In this document: piece after piece, positions 1 through 7,263 of the stretch
How positions within the stretch are numbered: the first letter of the stretch is position 1
Layout of the letters: every line of letters begins with the position of its first letter
Source: an uncultured Azospirillum sp.
GTDB taxonomy: Bacteria > Pseudomonadota > Alphaproteobacteria > Azospirillales > Azospirillaceae
Assembly (NCBI GenBank): GCA_937960755.1
Contig: CALGOL010000419.1
Coordinates: forward strand, 1 to 7,925
Length of the DNA stretch: 7,925 nucleotides
Direction of reading: 5' to 3'
Position numbers and translations under genes: made by a program
The notes under the pieces: generated by a model
What the model was told of the DNA's origin: nothing
The model's input: the letters and a program-made list of their open reading frames with translations, nothing else
Databases searched by the model: none

Positions 1-65
<65 letters not shown>

Positions 66-88
66 CTTCCTCTTATCGGTCCGCAGCG

Positions 89-120
89 GCGACGTCATTG
101 ACGTGCGTCGCTTTCTTTTT
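89..120 (+). terminator. Probable Rho-independent terminator of the tRNA-Asp transcript
   Basis: GCGACG (89-94) pairs perfectly with CGTCGC (106-111) across an 11-base loop, and the stem is followed at once by the T-rich run TTTCTTTTT (112-120). It sits 24 bases after the tRNA CCA end, where a tRNA terminator would be expected. The stem is only 6 bp with a rather large loop, so strength is uncertain. Confidence 0.6.
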
Positions 121-125
121 GTCCG

Positions 126-180
126 CCGAAAAGTGGTATCACCATCTTTCAAATAATGGCGGTAATTCGGGCCTTTTTTT
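126..180 (+). terminator. Possible second terminator-like structure with T7 tract
   Basis: An outer stem CCGAA (126-130)/TTCGG (166-170) can enclose an inner hairpin CCAT (142-145)/ATGG (156-159), and a run of seven T residues (174-180) follows three bases later. The arms are short and AT-containing, so this may be chance. If real it would back up the first terminator or attenuate read-through into nuoA. Confidence 0.25.
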
Positions 181-334
181 GCTTTTTCCCGTGCAGCAAG
201 CGCTTTCCTTGTGCGCCGCGTCGGCATATAGTGCCGCCCGTCCGTTGGTTTTCATCCTTGGCGCATTGGTGTTGGGCCGTCGCTCGTTCGTCCGAAAAAC
301 ATGAGGGACGTCGGGACGACGCGCTTGACCGCAT

Positions 335-342
335 GGGGAGGG
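335..342 (+). promoter_or_regulatory. Ribosome binding site fixing the GTG start of nuoA
   Basis: The purine run GGGGAGGG contains GGAGG (337-341), 5 bases before GTG at 347. This supports GTG as the start, because no ATG in the nuoA frame lies nearby. Confidence 0.8.
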
Positions 343-346
343 CGCG

Positions 347-715
347 GTGAGCAATCCGCTGATACTAGAGTACCTTCCAATCCTGGTCTTCCTGCTGATC
401 GCCGGCGTGTTGTCGCTGGTGATGGTGGCGGGGTCTTATCTGGTCGGCGGGTCTAATCCCGACCCGGAAAAAGTGTCGCCCTACGAATGCGGGTTCGAGC
501 CGTTCGAAGACGCGCGCACCCGTTTCGACGTTCGCTTTTATCTGGTGTCGATCCTGTTCATCATCTTCGACCTTGAAGTGGCGTTTCTGTTTCCCTGGGC
601 CGTCGCGCTGGGGGACATCGGTTTGTTCGGCTTCTGGTCGATGATGATCTTCCTGGGCGTGCTGACCATCGGCTTCGTTTACGAATGGAAGAAGGGAGCA
701 CTGGAATGGGAGTGA
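347..715 (+). CDS. nuoA: NADH-quinone oxidoreductase subunit A
   Basis: Small membrane subunit of complex I (mitochondrial ND3 homologue), lying between the hydrophilic arm and the membrane arm near the quinone tunnel. The 122-residue product has the family length and three predicted membrane helices at about 9-31, 64-85 and 89-111. The long loop between helices 1 and 2 carries the hallmark YECGFEP (46-52). Its Cys48 corresponds to ND3 Cys39, the residue exposed in the deactive state of the mitochondrial enzyme. The acidic FDLE (74-77) inside helix 2 is also a family feature. Translation starts at GTG behind a strong GGAGG. The 3' end overlaps nuoB by 10 bp, which suggests coupled translation. 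First gene of the operon. Identity is secure from the motif and the context. Confidence 0.97.
   Translation: MSNPLILEYLPILVFLLIAGVLSLVMVAGSYLVGGSNPDPEKVSPYECGFEPFEDARTRFDVRFYLVSILFIIFDLEVAFLFPWAVALGDIGLFGFWSMMIFLGVLTIGFVYEWKKGALEWE
693..698 (+). promoter_or_regulatory. Ribosome binding site choosing the nuoB start
   Basis: AGGGAG lies 7 bases before ATG 706. An in-frame ATG at 685 would add seven residues but would place this site inside the coding sequence and has no comparable site of its own, so 706 is preferred. Confidence 0.65.
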
Positions 716-1257
716 TCTTGCCAGGCCAGGCGCCCGTCGCCGCCGCCGTGCGCGGCCCCGACCAGGACGCCTTTGTTCGCGCCGTCAGCGAAGAGGTCAA
801 GGAAAAGGGCTTCGTGCTGGCGAAGTACGACGACCTGCTGGCCTGGGCGCGCACCGGCTCGCTGTGGCCGATGACCTTTGGTCTCGCCTGCTGCGCGGTG
901 GAGATGATCCACGCCTACATGAGCCGCTACGACCTTGACCGCTTCGGCGTGATTCCGCGCCCCAGCCCGCGGCAGTCCGACTGCATGATCGTCGCCGGCA
1001 CGCTGACCAATAAAATGGCCCCGGCGCTGCGCAAGGTCTACGACCAGATGCCGGAGCCGCGCTGGGTGATCTCCATGGGGTCGTGCGCCAACGGCGGCGG
1101 CTACTATCACTATTCTTACGCCGTCGTGCGCGGCTGCGATCGGGTGGTGCCGGTGGACATCTACGTCCCCGGCTGTCCCCCCACCGCGGAAGCGCTGGTT
1201 TACGGCATTCTGCAACTGCAAAAGAAGATTCGGCGCGGCAACCGCATCGCCCGCTGA
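706..1257 (+). CDS. nuoB: NADH-quinone oxidoreductase subunit B, carries [4Fe-4S] cluster N2
   Basis: Connecting-module subunit of complex I (PSST/NDUFS7 homologue) that binds N2, the last iron-sulfur cluster, which hands electrons to ubiquinone at the interface with NuoD. The 183-residue product shows all four ligands: the adjacent pair Cys62-Cys63 (in LACCAVEM), Cys127 (in GSCANGG) and Cys157 (in VPGCPP). The stretch GVIPRPSPRQSD (81-92) is also strongly conserved in the family. The N-terminal 20 or so residues are variable, Ala/Pro-rich and probably disordered or periplasm-independent; there is no signal peptide. The start at 706 overlaps the end of nuoA by 10 bp; starting instead at 685 would give 190 residues. 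It is followed by an unusually long 123-bp gap before nuoC. Confidence 0.97.
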   Translation: MGVILPGQAPVAAAVRGPDQDAFVRAVSEEVKEKGFVLAKYDDLLAWARTGSLWPMTFGLACCAVEMIHAYMSRYDLDRFGVIPRPSPRQSDCMIVAGTLTNKMAPALRKVYDQMPEPRWVISMGSCANGGGYYHYSYAVVRGCDRVVPVDIYVPGCPPTAEALVYGILQLQKKIRRGNRIAR

Positions 1258-1380
1258 CGCGGGCGGCATTGCGAGCAGCGCTGCAATCGACGACGCAAAA
1301 CGCGCCGGCCGGCCGCCGGAACCGCCCGATCAACGGGCGGCCGGGCCGGGCGGCAGGTTGATGAGGGGCGGAACGGCCAC
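1258..1380. other. nuoB-nuoC gap with strong GC hairpin (1316-1344)
   Basis: CCGCCCG (1322-1328) pairs perfectly with CGGGCGG (1334-1340) around the loop ATCAA, and CCGG (1316-1319) can extend it with CCGG (1341-1344) past a two-A bulge, giving about 11 bp. A smaller hairpin, ATTGC (1268-1272)/GCAAT (1283-1287), lies upstream, and a GGCCGGCC palindrome sits at 1307-1314. No T tract follows the main hairpin, so it is not a standard intrinsic terminator. An RNA processing or 3'-end protection role is an inference only. GAGGGG (1363-1368) and GGCGGA (1367-1372) are the candidate ribosome sites for nuoC. Confidence 0.7.
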
Positions 1381-2028
1381 ATGTCGCAGCAAAATTCCGG
1401 TCAGGCGCTGAGCGAACTCGGCGCCTCCATCAAGGCGGCTCTCGGCGACGACATTTTGAGCGTCGATCTGAAGCGGGGCGAATTGGCGGTGACGGCGCGG
1501 CGCGGCGCGATCATCAAGGTGCTGACGCATCTGCGCGACGCCACCGACTGCGCCTTCGAACAGTTGATGGACATCACCGCCGCCGACTATCCCGACCGGG
1601 AAGAGCGGTTCGAGGTGGTCTACATCCTGCTCAGCCTGAAGCGGAACCAGCGCATCAAGGTGAAGGTCGCCACCGACGAAGACACCCCGGTCGCCTCGGC
1701 GATTTCGGTCTTTTCCGCCGCCAATTGGTACGAGCGGGAGACCTGGGACATGTACGGCGTGTTCTTCGACGGTCACCCCGACCTGCGCCGCATCCTCACC
1801 GACTATGGTTTTGAAGGCCATCCGTTCCGCAAGGACTTCCCGCTCACCGGCTATGTCGAAGTGCGCTACGACGAAGACCAGAAGCGCGTGGTTTATGAAC
1901 CCGTCAAGCTGACCCAGGATTTCCGCAGCTTTGATTTCCTCAGCCCGTGGGAAGGCATGACCAACGTCATGTTGCCGGGCGACGAGAAGGCCAATGTGGA
2001 CGCCTCCAAAACGGGAGCCAAGTCGTGA
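1381..2028 (+). CDS. nuoC: NADH-quinone oxidoreductase subunit C (30 kDa subunit)
   Basis: Peripheral-arm subunit of complex I (NDUFS3 homologue). It has no cofactor and packs against NuoD in the connecting module. The 215-residue product carries the 30-kDa signature from Glu118 to Leu155, beginning with ERETWDMYG and including the conserved HPDLRRIL (132-139) and GHPFRKDFPL (146-155). It is a stand-alone gene of normal length rather than the NuoCD fusion of enterobacteria, as usual in alphaproteobacteria and mitochondria. ATG at 1381 has only a distant GAGGGG or a GGCGGA 8 bases upstream, so its initiation may be weaker than that of its neighbours. The stop overlaps the nuoD start (GTGA at 2025-2028). 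Confidence 0.96.
   Translation: MSQQNSGQALSELGASIKAALGDDILSVDLKRGELAVTARRGAIIKVLTHLRDATDCAFEQLMDITAADYPDREERFEVVYILLSLKRNQRIKVKVATDEDTPVASAISVFSAANWYERETWDMYGVFFDGHPDLRRILTDYGFEGHPFRKDFPLTGYVEVRYDEDQKRVVYEPVKLTQDFRSFDFLSPWEGMTNVMLPGDEKANVDASKTGAKS
2013..2017 (+). promoter_or_regulatory. Ribosome binding site supporting the GTG start of nuoD
   Basis: GGGAG lies 7 bases before GTG 2025, inside the end of nuoC. Together with the GTGA overlap it favours 2025 over the upstream in-frame ATG at 1947, which lies deep within nuoC and would add 26 non-homologous residues. Confidence 0.7.
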
Positions 2029-3230
2029 CCGCCGCCGCAACCAACGCACCCGCGTCCAAGACGCAGATTAAGCCCTACGCCATGAACTTCGGGCCGCAGC
2101 ACCCTGCGGCGCACGGCGTGCTGCGCTTGGTGATGGAGCTGAACGGCGAAGTGGTGGAGCGCTGCGACCCCCACATCGGCCTGCTGCATCGCGGCACGGA
2201 AAAGCTGATCGAGTACAAGACCTATCTGCAGGCCATCCCGTACTTCGACCGACTCGACTACGTGTCGCCGATGTGCATGGAGCACGCCTTCGTGCTCGGC
2301 ATCGAGAACCTGCTGGGGATCAAGCCGCCGCCGCGCGCTCAATACATCCGCGTGCTGTTTTCTGAAATCACCCGCCTGCTCAATCACATCCTGTCCATCA
2401 CCACCGGCGCGATGGACGTCGGCGCGCTGACCCCCGGTCTGTGGGGCTTCGAAGAGCGCGAAATCATGATGGAGTTTTATGAGCGGGTTTGCGGCGCCCG
2501 ATTGCACGCCAATTATTTCCGTCCGGGCGGCGTCGCTTTCGACATGCCGGCGGGGTTGGCCGACGACATTTGGGAATTCACCGAAACCTTCCCGAAGTTC
2601 ATTGAGGATTGCGACCGCCTGCTGACGGAAAACCGCATCTTCAAGCAGCGCACCGTCGATATCGGCGTCGTCACCAAGGAACAGGCGCTGGATTGGGGCT
2701 TCTCCGGCCCGATGCTGCGCGGCTCCGGCGTGGCGTGGGACTTGCGCAAGTCGCAGCCCTACGAAGTCTATGACAAGATGGATTTCGACGTGCCGATCGG
2801 GCTCACCGGCGACTGTTGGGCGCGCTATCTCATCCGCATGGAGGAGATGACCCAGTCGCTGAAGATCATCCGTCAGTGTCTGAAGGAAATGCCGGAAGGT
2901 CCGGTGCGCGTTCAAGACCGCAAGCTGGCGGCGCCGCCGAAGGCGGAAATGAAGCGCTCGATGGAAGCCTTGATCCATCACTTCAAGCTGTTCACCGAAG
3001 GCTTCCACGTCCCGGCCGGCGAAACCTACACCGCCATTGAAGCGCCCAAGGGCGAGTTTGGCGTGTATCTGGTGGCCGACGGCACCAATAAGCCCTATCG
3101 CTGCAAAATCCGTCCGCCGGGGTTCGCCCATTTGCAGGGCCTCGACTTCATGTCGCGCGGCCATATGCTGGCCGACGCGGTGGCCAACATCGCCTCTATG
3201 GACATCGTTTTCGGAGAGATCGACCGATGA
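2025..3230 (+). CDS. nuoD: NADH-quinone oxidoreductase subunit D (49 kDa subunit)
   Basis: Forms the ubiquinone pocket with NuoB (NDUFS2 homologue; related to the large subunit of NiFe hydrogenases but without the metal site). From GTG 2025 the product is 401 residues. Key segments are GPQHPAAHG (23-31, with His26 and His30 matching bovine His55 and His59), the family signature LHRGTEKLIEYK (54-65), Tyr79 in RLDYVS (matching bovine Tyr108, a quinone head-group contact), Asp131 in MDVGALTPG (matching bovine Asp160), and RLHANYFRPGG (159-169). The C-terminus SRGHMLADAVANIASMDIVF (377-396) and the final GEIDR are typical. The bovine correspondences are inferred from a constant offset of 29 residues. 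The start codon overlaps the nuoC stop by 4 bp and the stop overlaps the nuoE start by 4 bp, so C-D-E are probably translationally coupled. Confidence 0.97.
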   Translation: MTAAATNAPASKTQIKPYAMNFGPQHPAAHGVLRLVMELNGEVVERCDPHIGLLHRGTEKLIEYKTYLQAIPYFDRLDYVSPMCMEHAFVLGIENLLGIKPPPRAQYIRVLFSEITRLLNHILSITTGAMDVGALTPGLWGFEEREIMMEFYERVCGARLHANYFRPGGVAFDMPAGLADDIWEFTETFPKFIEDCDRLLTENRIFKQRTVDIGVVTKEQALDWGFSGPMLRGSGVAWDLRKSQPYEVYDKMDFDVPIGLTGDCWARYLIRMEEMTQSLKIIRQCLKEMPEGPVRVQDRKLAAPPKAEMKRSMEALIHHFKLFTEGFHVPAGETYTAIEAPKGEFGVYLVADGTNKPYRCKIRPPGFAHLQGLDFMSRGHMLADAVANIASMDIVFGEIDR

Positions 3231-3850
3231 GCGCCTCCAACAAAGTGCCGACCTGGGAGCCGCCGTTCTCGTTCACGCCTGAGAACTTGGCCAAGGCGCA
3301 CAAGATCATCGCCAATTATCCGGTGATGCGCCGCGCGTCGGCGCTGATGCCGCTGTTGGAGCTGGCGCAGCGCCAGAACGACAATTGGCTGCCGCGCTCC
3401 GCCATGGACTTCGTCGCCGACATGATCGGCGTGCCGCGGGTCCAGGCGTATGAGGTGGCGACCTTCTACACCATGTACAATAAGGCCCCGGTGGGGAAGA
3501 ACATGGTGCGCGTCTGCACCACGACGCCGTGCTGGCTGCGCGGTTCCGACGATATCGTCGCGACCTGCAAGAAGAAGCTGGGCGTCGATATGGGCGACAT
3601 CACCGAGGACGGTCAGTTTTCGCTGCATGAAGTCGAATGCTCGGGCGCTTGCGTCAACGCGCCGGTGGTCGAAATCAACGACGACTATTACGAAGACGTC
3701 ACGCCGGAAGCGATGGAACGGATCATCGACGCTTTCAAGCGCGGCGAAAAGCCTAAGGCCGGATCGCAGATCGGCCGGCAAGGCTCCTGCCCCGAAGGCG
3801 GCCCCACCACCCTGAAGGCGTTCACCGCGCCGGATCAGGGCGGCGAGTGA
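3227..3850 (+). CDS. nuoE: NADH-quinone oxidoreductase subunit E (24 kDa), [2Fe-2S] cluster N1a
   Basis: Thioredoxin-like ferredoxin subunit of the NADH-oxidising module (NDUFV2 homologue). It sits beside NuoF and holds N1a, a cluster off the main electron path near the flavin. The 207-residue product has a helical N-terminal part (about 15-90) with YEVATFYTMYNKAPVG (75-90), then the cluster ligands Cys97 and Cys102 (CTTTPC) and Cys138 and Cys142 (CSGAC). The C-terminal tail, IGRQGSCPEGGPTTL (182-196), parallels the SGR-C-GG-TSL tail of the mitochondrial subunit, which E. coli NuoE lacks as far as I recall. ATG overlaps the nuoD stop as ATGA, with GGAGAG (3213-3218) 8 bases upstream. A 23-bp gap follows before nuoF. 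Confidence 0.97.
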   Translation: MSASNKVPTWEPPFSFTPENLAKAHKIIANYPVMRRASALMPLLELAQRQNDNWLPRSAMDFVADMIGVPRVQAYEVATFYTMYNKAPVGKNMVRVCTTTPCWLRGSDDIVATCKKKLGVDMGDITEDGQFSLHEVECSGACVNAPVVEINDDYYEDVTPEAMERIIDAFKRGEKPKAGSQIGRQGSCPEGGPTTLKAFTAPDQGGE

Positions 3851-3873
3851 AGCGGTAAGAGAGGCGACATCCC

Positions 3874-5166
<1,293 letters not shown>

Positions 5167-5181
5167 GGAGCGCAACGTCCC

Positions 5182-7263
5182 ATGCCGAAACTCACCATTG
5201 ACGGGAACGAGATCGAGGTCGCGCCGGGCACGTCCGTGCTTCAGGCTTGCGAGCAGCTTGGCATCGAAATCCCGCGTTTCTGCTACCACGACCGCCTGTC
5301 GGTCCCGGCCAACTGCCGCATGTGTCTGGTGGAGATGGAGCGCGCGCCGAAGCCGGTGGCGTCTTGCGCCATGCCGTGTTCCGACGGGATGGTCATCAAG
5401 ACCGACTCGGAAGTGGCCAAGAAGGCGCGCAAAGGGGTGATGGAGTTCCTGCTCATCAATCATCCGCTTGATTGCCCGATTTGCGACCAGGGCGGCGAAT
5501 GCGACCTGCAAGATCAGGCCGTGGCTTACGGCATGGGCAAGGGTCGCTACGGCGAAACCAAGCGCGCCGTTCCCGACAAGGACATGGGGCCTCTGATTCG
5601 CACGGTGATGACCCGTTGCATCCAGTGCACCCGTTGCATCCGCTTCGCCCGGGAAATCGCCGGGGTGCCTGATCTTGGAGCCGTCCATCGTGGCGAGCAT
5701 ATGGAGATCACCACCTACGTCGACAAGGCCATCGCGTCGGAATTGTCGGGCAATCTGGTGGACGTCTGCCCGGTTGGCGCGCTGACCTCCGCCCCTTACG
5801 CCTTCGCGGCGCGGCCGTGGGAGCTGCGCAAGACCGAAAGCGTCGACGTGTTCGACGCCGTCGGCTCCAACATCCGCATCGACGCCCGCGGCGGCGAAGT
5901 GTTGCGGGTGCTGCCGCGGCTCAACGAAGACGTCAATGAAGAGTGGATCTCCGACAAGACCCGCTACGCCATCGACGGTCTGAAGCGGCAGCGCCTCGAC
6001 CGGCCCTATGTGCGCAAGAACGGCAAGCTGCAAGCGGCGTCGTGGGACGAAGCGTTCCAGGCGGTCGCCGCCAAGCTGGCCGGCCTCGACGGCTCGCAGA
6101 TCGCGGCGGTGGCCGGCGATCAGGTCGATGTCGAAACGCTGGTCGCTTACAAGGATTTGCTGACCGCGCTGGGTTCGGCCAATCTGGAATGCCGCCAGGA
6201 CGGCGCGACCTTCGACGCCGCGACCCGCGCCGGCTACATCTTCAATACCGGCATCGCCGGCATTGAAAAGGCCGACGCCATCCTCCTGGTGGGAACCAAC
6301 CCGCGGCGGGAGGCGGCGATCATCAACGCCCGCATCCGCAAGCGCTTCCTGCAAGGCGGTCTGACGGTCGGGGTGATCGGCGAAAAGGCCGACCTGACCT
6401 ACGCTTACGAGCATATCGGGACCGACGGCGCCGCGCTCTTGAAGGTGGCGTCGGGCGAACACCCGTTCGTTCAAGTGCTGAAGAACGCTAAGAATCCGAT
6501 GATTATCGTCGGTTCGGGCGCTTTGGCGCGGGCCGACGGCGCCGCAGTGCAGAACGTCGCCCGCAACATCGCGGTCGACAACAACATGATCCGCGAAGAC
6601 TGGAACGGCTTCAACGTGCTGCACGCCGCGGCGTCGCGGGTCGGCGCGCTGGACGTCGGCTTCCTGCCCGGCGTTGGCGGTAAAGATTTGGCCGGCATCC
6701 TGGCCGGGGCGCAGTCTGGGGCGATTTCGCTGGTGTTCCTGCTGGGCGCCGATGAAATCGACACGACCAAGCTCGGCTCGGCCTTCGTGGTCTATCAGGG
6801 CCACCATGGCGACAAGGGCGCGACCCGCGCCGACGTCATTTTCCCCGGCTCGGCCTACACCGAAAAGAACGCCACCTTCGTCAACACCGAAGGCCGGCCG
6901 CAACTGACCCGCCAGGCGGTGTTCGCGCCGGGCGAGGCCAAGGAAGATTGGAAGATCGTCCGCGCCCTGTCCGCCGTGGCGGGCAAGACGTTGGCGTACG
7001 ACAGCCTGGCGCAATTGCGCGCCCGCATCGCCAAGCAATGGCCGCATCTGTCGGCCATCGGCGACGCGACGCCGGCGGTTTGGGGCGCGTTCGGCGTCGC
7101 CGGCCCGGTGATCGAAGCCCAGGCGTTCGTTTCCCCGGTCGCCAATTTCTACATGACGGATCCGATCAGCCGCGCCTCCGCGACCATGGCGCGCTGCACC
7201 GACACGTTCCTCGGCGCCGCCGAGGGGGCATCCGCGCAAGCGAGGACCGGCACCCATGGCTGA
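5182..7263 (+). CDS. nuoG: NADH-quinone oxidoreductase subunit G (75 kDa), clusters N1b, N4, N5
   Basis: Largest peripheral-arm subunit (NDUFS1 homologue), relaying electrons from NuoF toward NuoI and NuoB. The 693-residue product begins with a ferredoxin-like domain holding N1b (Cys34, Cys45, Cys48, Cys62). Next comes the His-Cys segment NHPLDCPICDQGGECDLQD (93-111) for N5 (His94, Cys98, Cys101, Cys107), then N4 (Cys146, Cys149, Cys152 in CIQCTRC, and Cys196 in DVCPVGAL). From about 215 it is a molybdopterin-oxidoreductase-like domain, a structural remnant in this family. After Cys196 only Cys337 and Cys672 remain, so the extra N7 cluster of E. coli NuoG cannot form. The tail with NFYMTDPISRASATMARC (655-672) looks like the alphaproteobacterial/mitochondrial type. 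AAGGAG (5165-5170) overlaps the nuoF stop, 11 bases before ATG. The end overlaps nuoH by 8 bp. Confidence 0.97.
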   Translation: MPKLTIDGNEIEVAPGTSVLQACEQLGIEIPRFCYHDRLSVPANCRMCLVEMERAPKPVASCAMPCSDGMVIKTDSEVAKKARKGVMEFLLINHPLDCPICDQGGECDLQDQAVAYGMGKGRYGETKRAVPDKDMGPLIRTVMTRCIQCTRCIRFAREIAGVPDLGAVHRGEHMEITTYVDKAIASELSGNLVDVCPVGALTSAPYAFAARPWELRKTESVDVFDAVGSNIRIDARGGEVLRVLPRLNEDVNEEWISDKTRYAIDGLKRQRLDRPYVRKNGKLQAASWDEAFQAVAAKLAGLDGSQIAAVAGDQVDVETLVAYKDLLTALGSANLECRQDGATFDAATRAGYIFNTGIAGIEKADAILLVGTNPRREAAIINARIRKRFLQGGLTVGVIGEKADLTYAYEHIGTDGAALLKVASGEHPFVQVLKNAKNPMIIVGSGALARADGAAVQNVARNIAVDNNMIREDWNGFNVLHAAASRVGALDVGFLPGVGGKDLAGILAGAQSGAISLVFLLGADEIDTTKLGSAFVVYQGHHGDKGATRADVIFPGSAYTEKNATFVNTEGRPQLTRQAVFAPGEAKEDWKIVRALSAVAGKTLAYDSLAQLRARIAKQWPHLSAIGDATPAVWGAFGVAGPVIEAQAFVSPVANFYMTDPISRASATMARCTDTFLGAAEGASAQARTGTHG

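Larger units (their letters stand above)
66..346. other. Intergenic leader between tRNA-Asp and nuoA
   Basis: This 281-bp stretch must contain the operon promoter unless nuoA is transcribed from upstream. It is visibly less GC-rich than the genes, especially 111-190, where T runs cluster. TATAGT at 227-232 looks like a -10 element, but I find no matching -35 box 16-18 bases upstream, so I do not call a promoter. The short open frames inside it (68 and 64 codons on +, 71 and 61 on -) lack ribosome sites and the G/C third-position bias of the neighbouring genes, and I regard them as non-coding. Confidence 0.7.

Noticed and set aside
204..232. Sigma-70 promoter with TATAGT as the -10 box
   Set aside because: The best upstream TTG element (209-214) is only 12 bases away, and the hexamer at normal spacing, TTTCCT, is a poor -35 match.
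98..354. Small open frames in the leader at 98-304 (+), 139-354 (-) and 149-334 (-)
   Set aside because: No ribosome sites, no GC-biased third positions, no recognisable protein features; expected by chance in this composition.
685..705. Longer nuoB starting at ATG 685
   Set aside because: The extension overlaps nuoA by 31 bp and swallows the AGGGAG site at 693-698 that correctly serves ATG 706.
1316..1344. Intrinsic terminator after nuoB
   Set aside because: The hairpin is strong but is followed by GC-rich sequence with no T tract, and the operon clearly continues.
1947..2024. Longer nuoD starting at ATG 1947 (427 residues)
   Set aside because: The extra 26 codons lie inside nuoC and encode nothing like NuoD; GTG 2025 has a ribosome site and the GTGA overlap.
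1893..3164. A 423-codon minus-strand open frame opposite nuoD (and similar ones at 1330-2049 and 3095-3781 opposite nuoC and nuoE)
   Set aside because: Each is in antisense codon register with the real gene and has the same low-complexity His/Arg/Ala composition; the sense genes have clear family motifs throughout.
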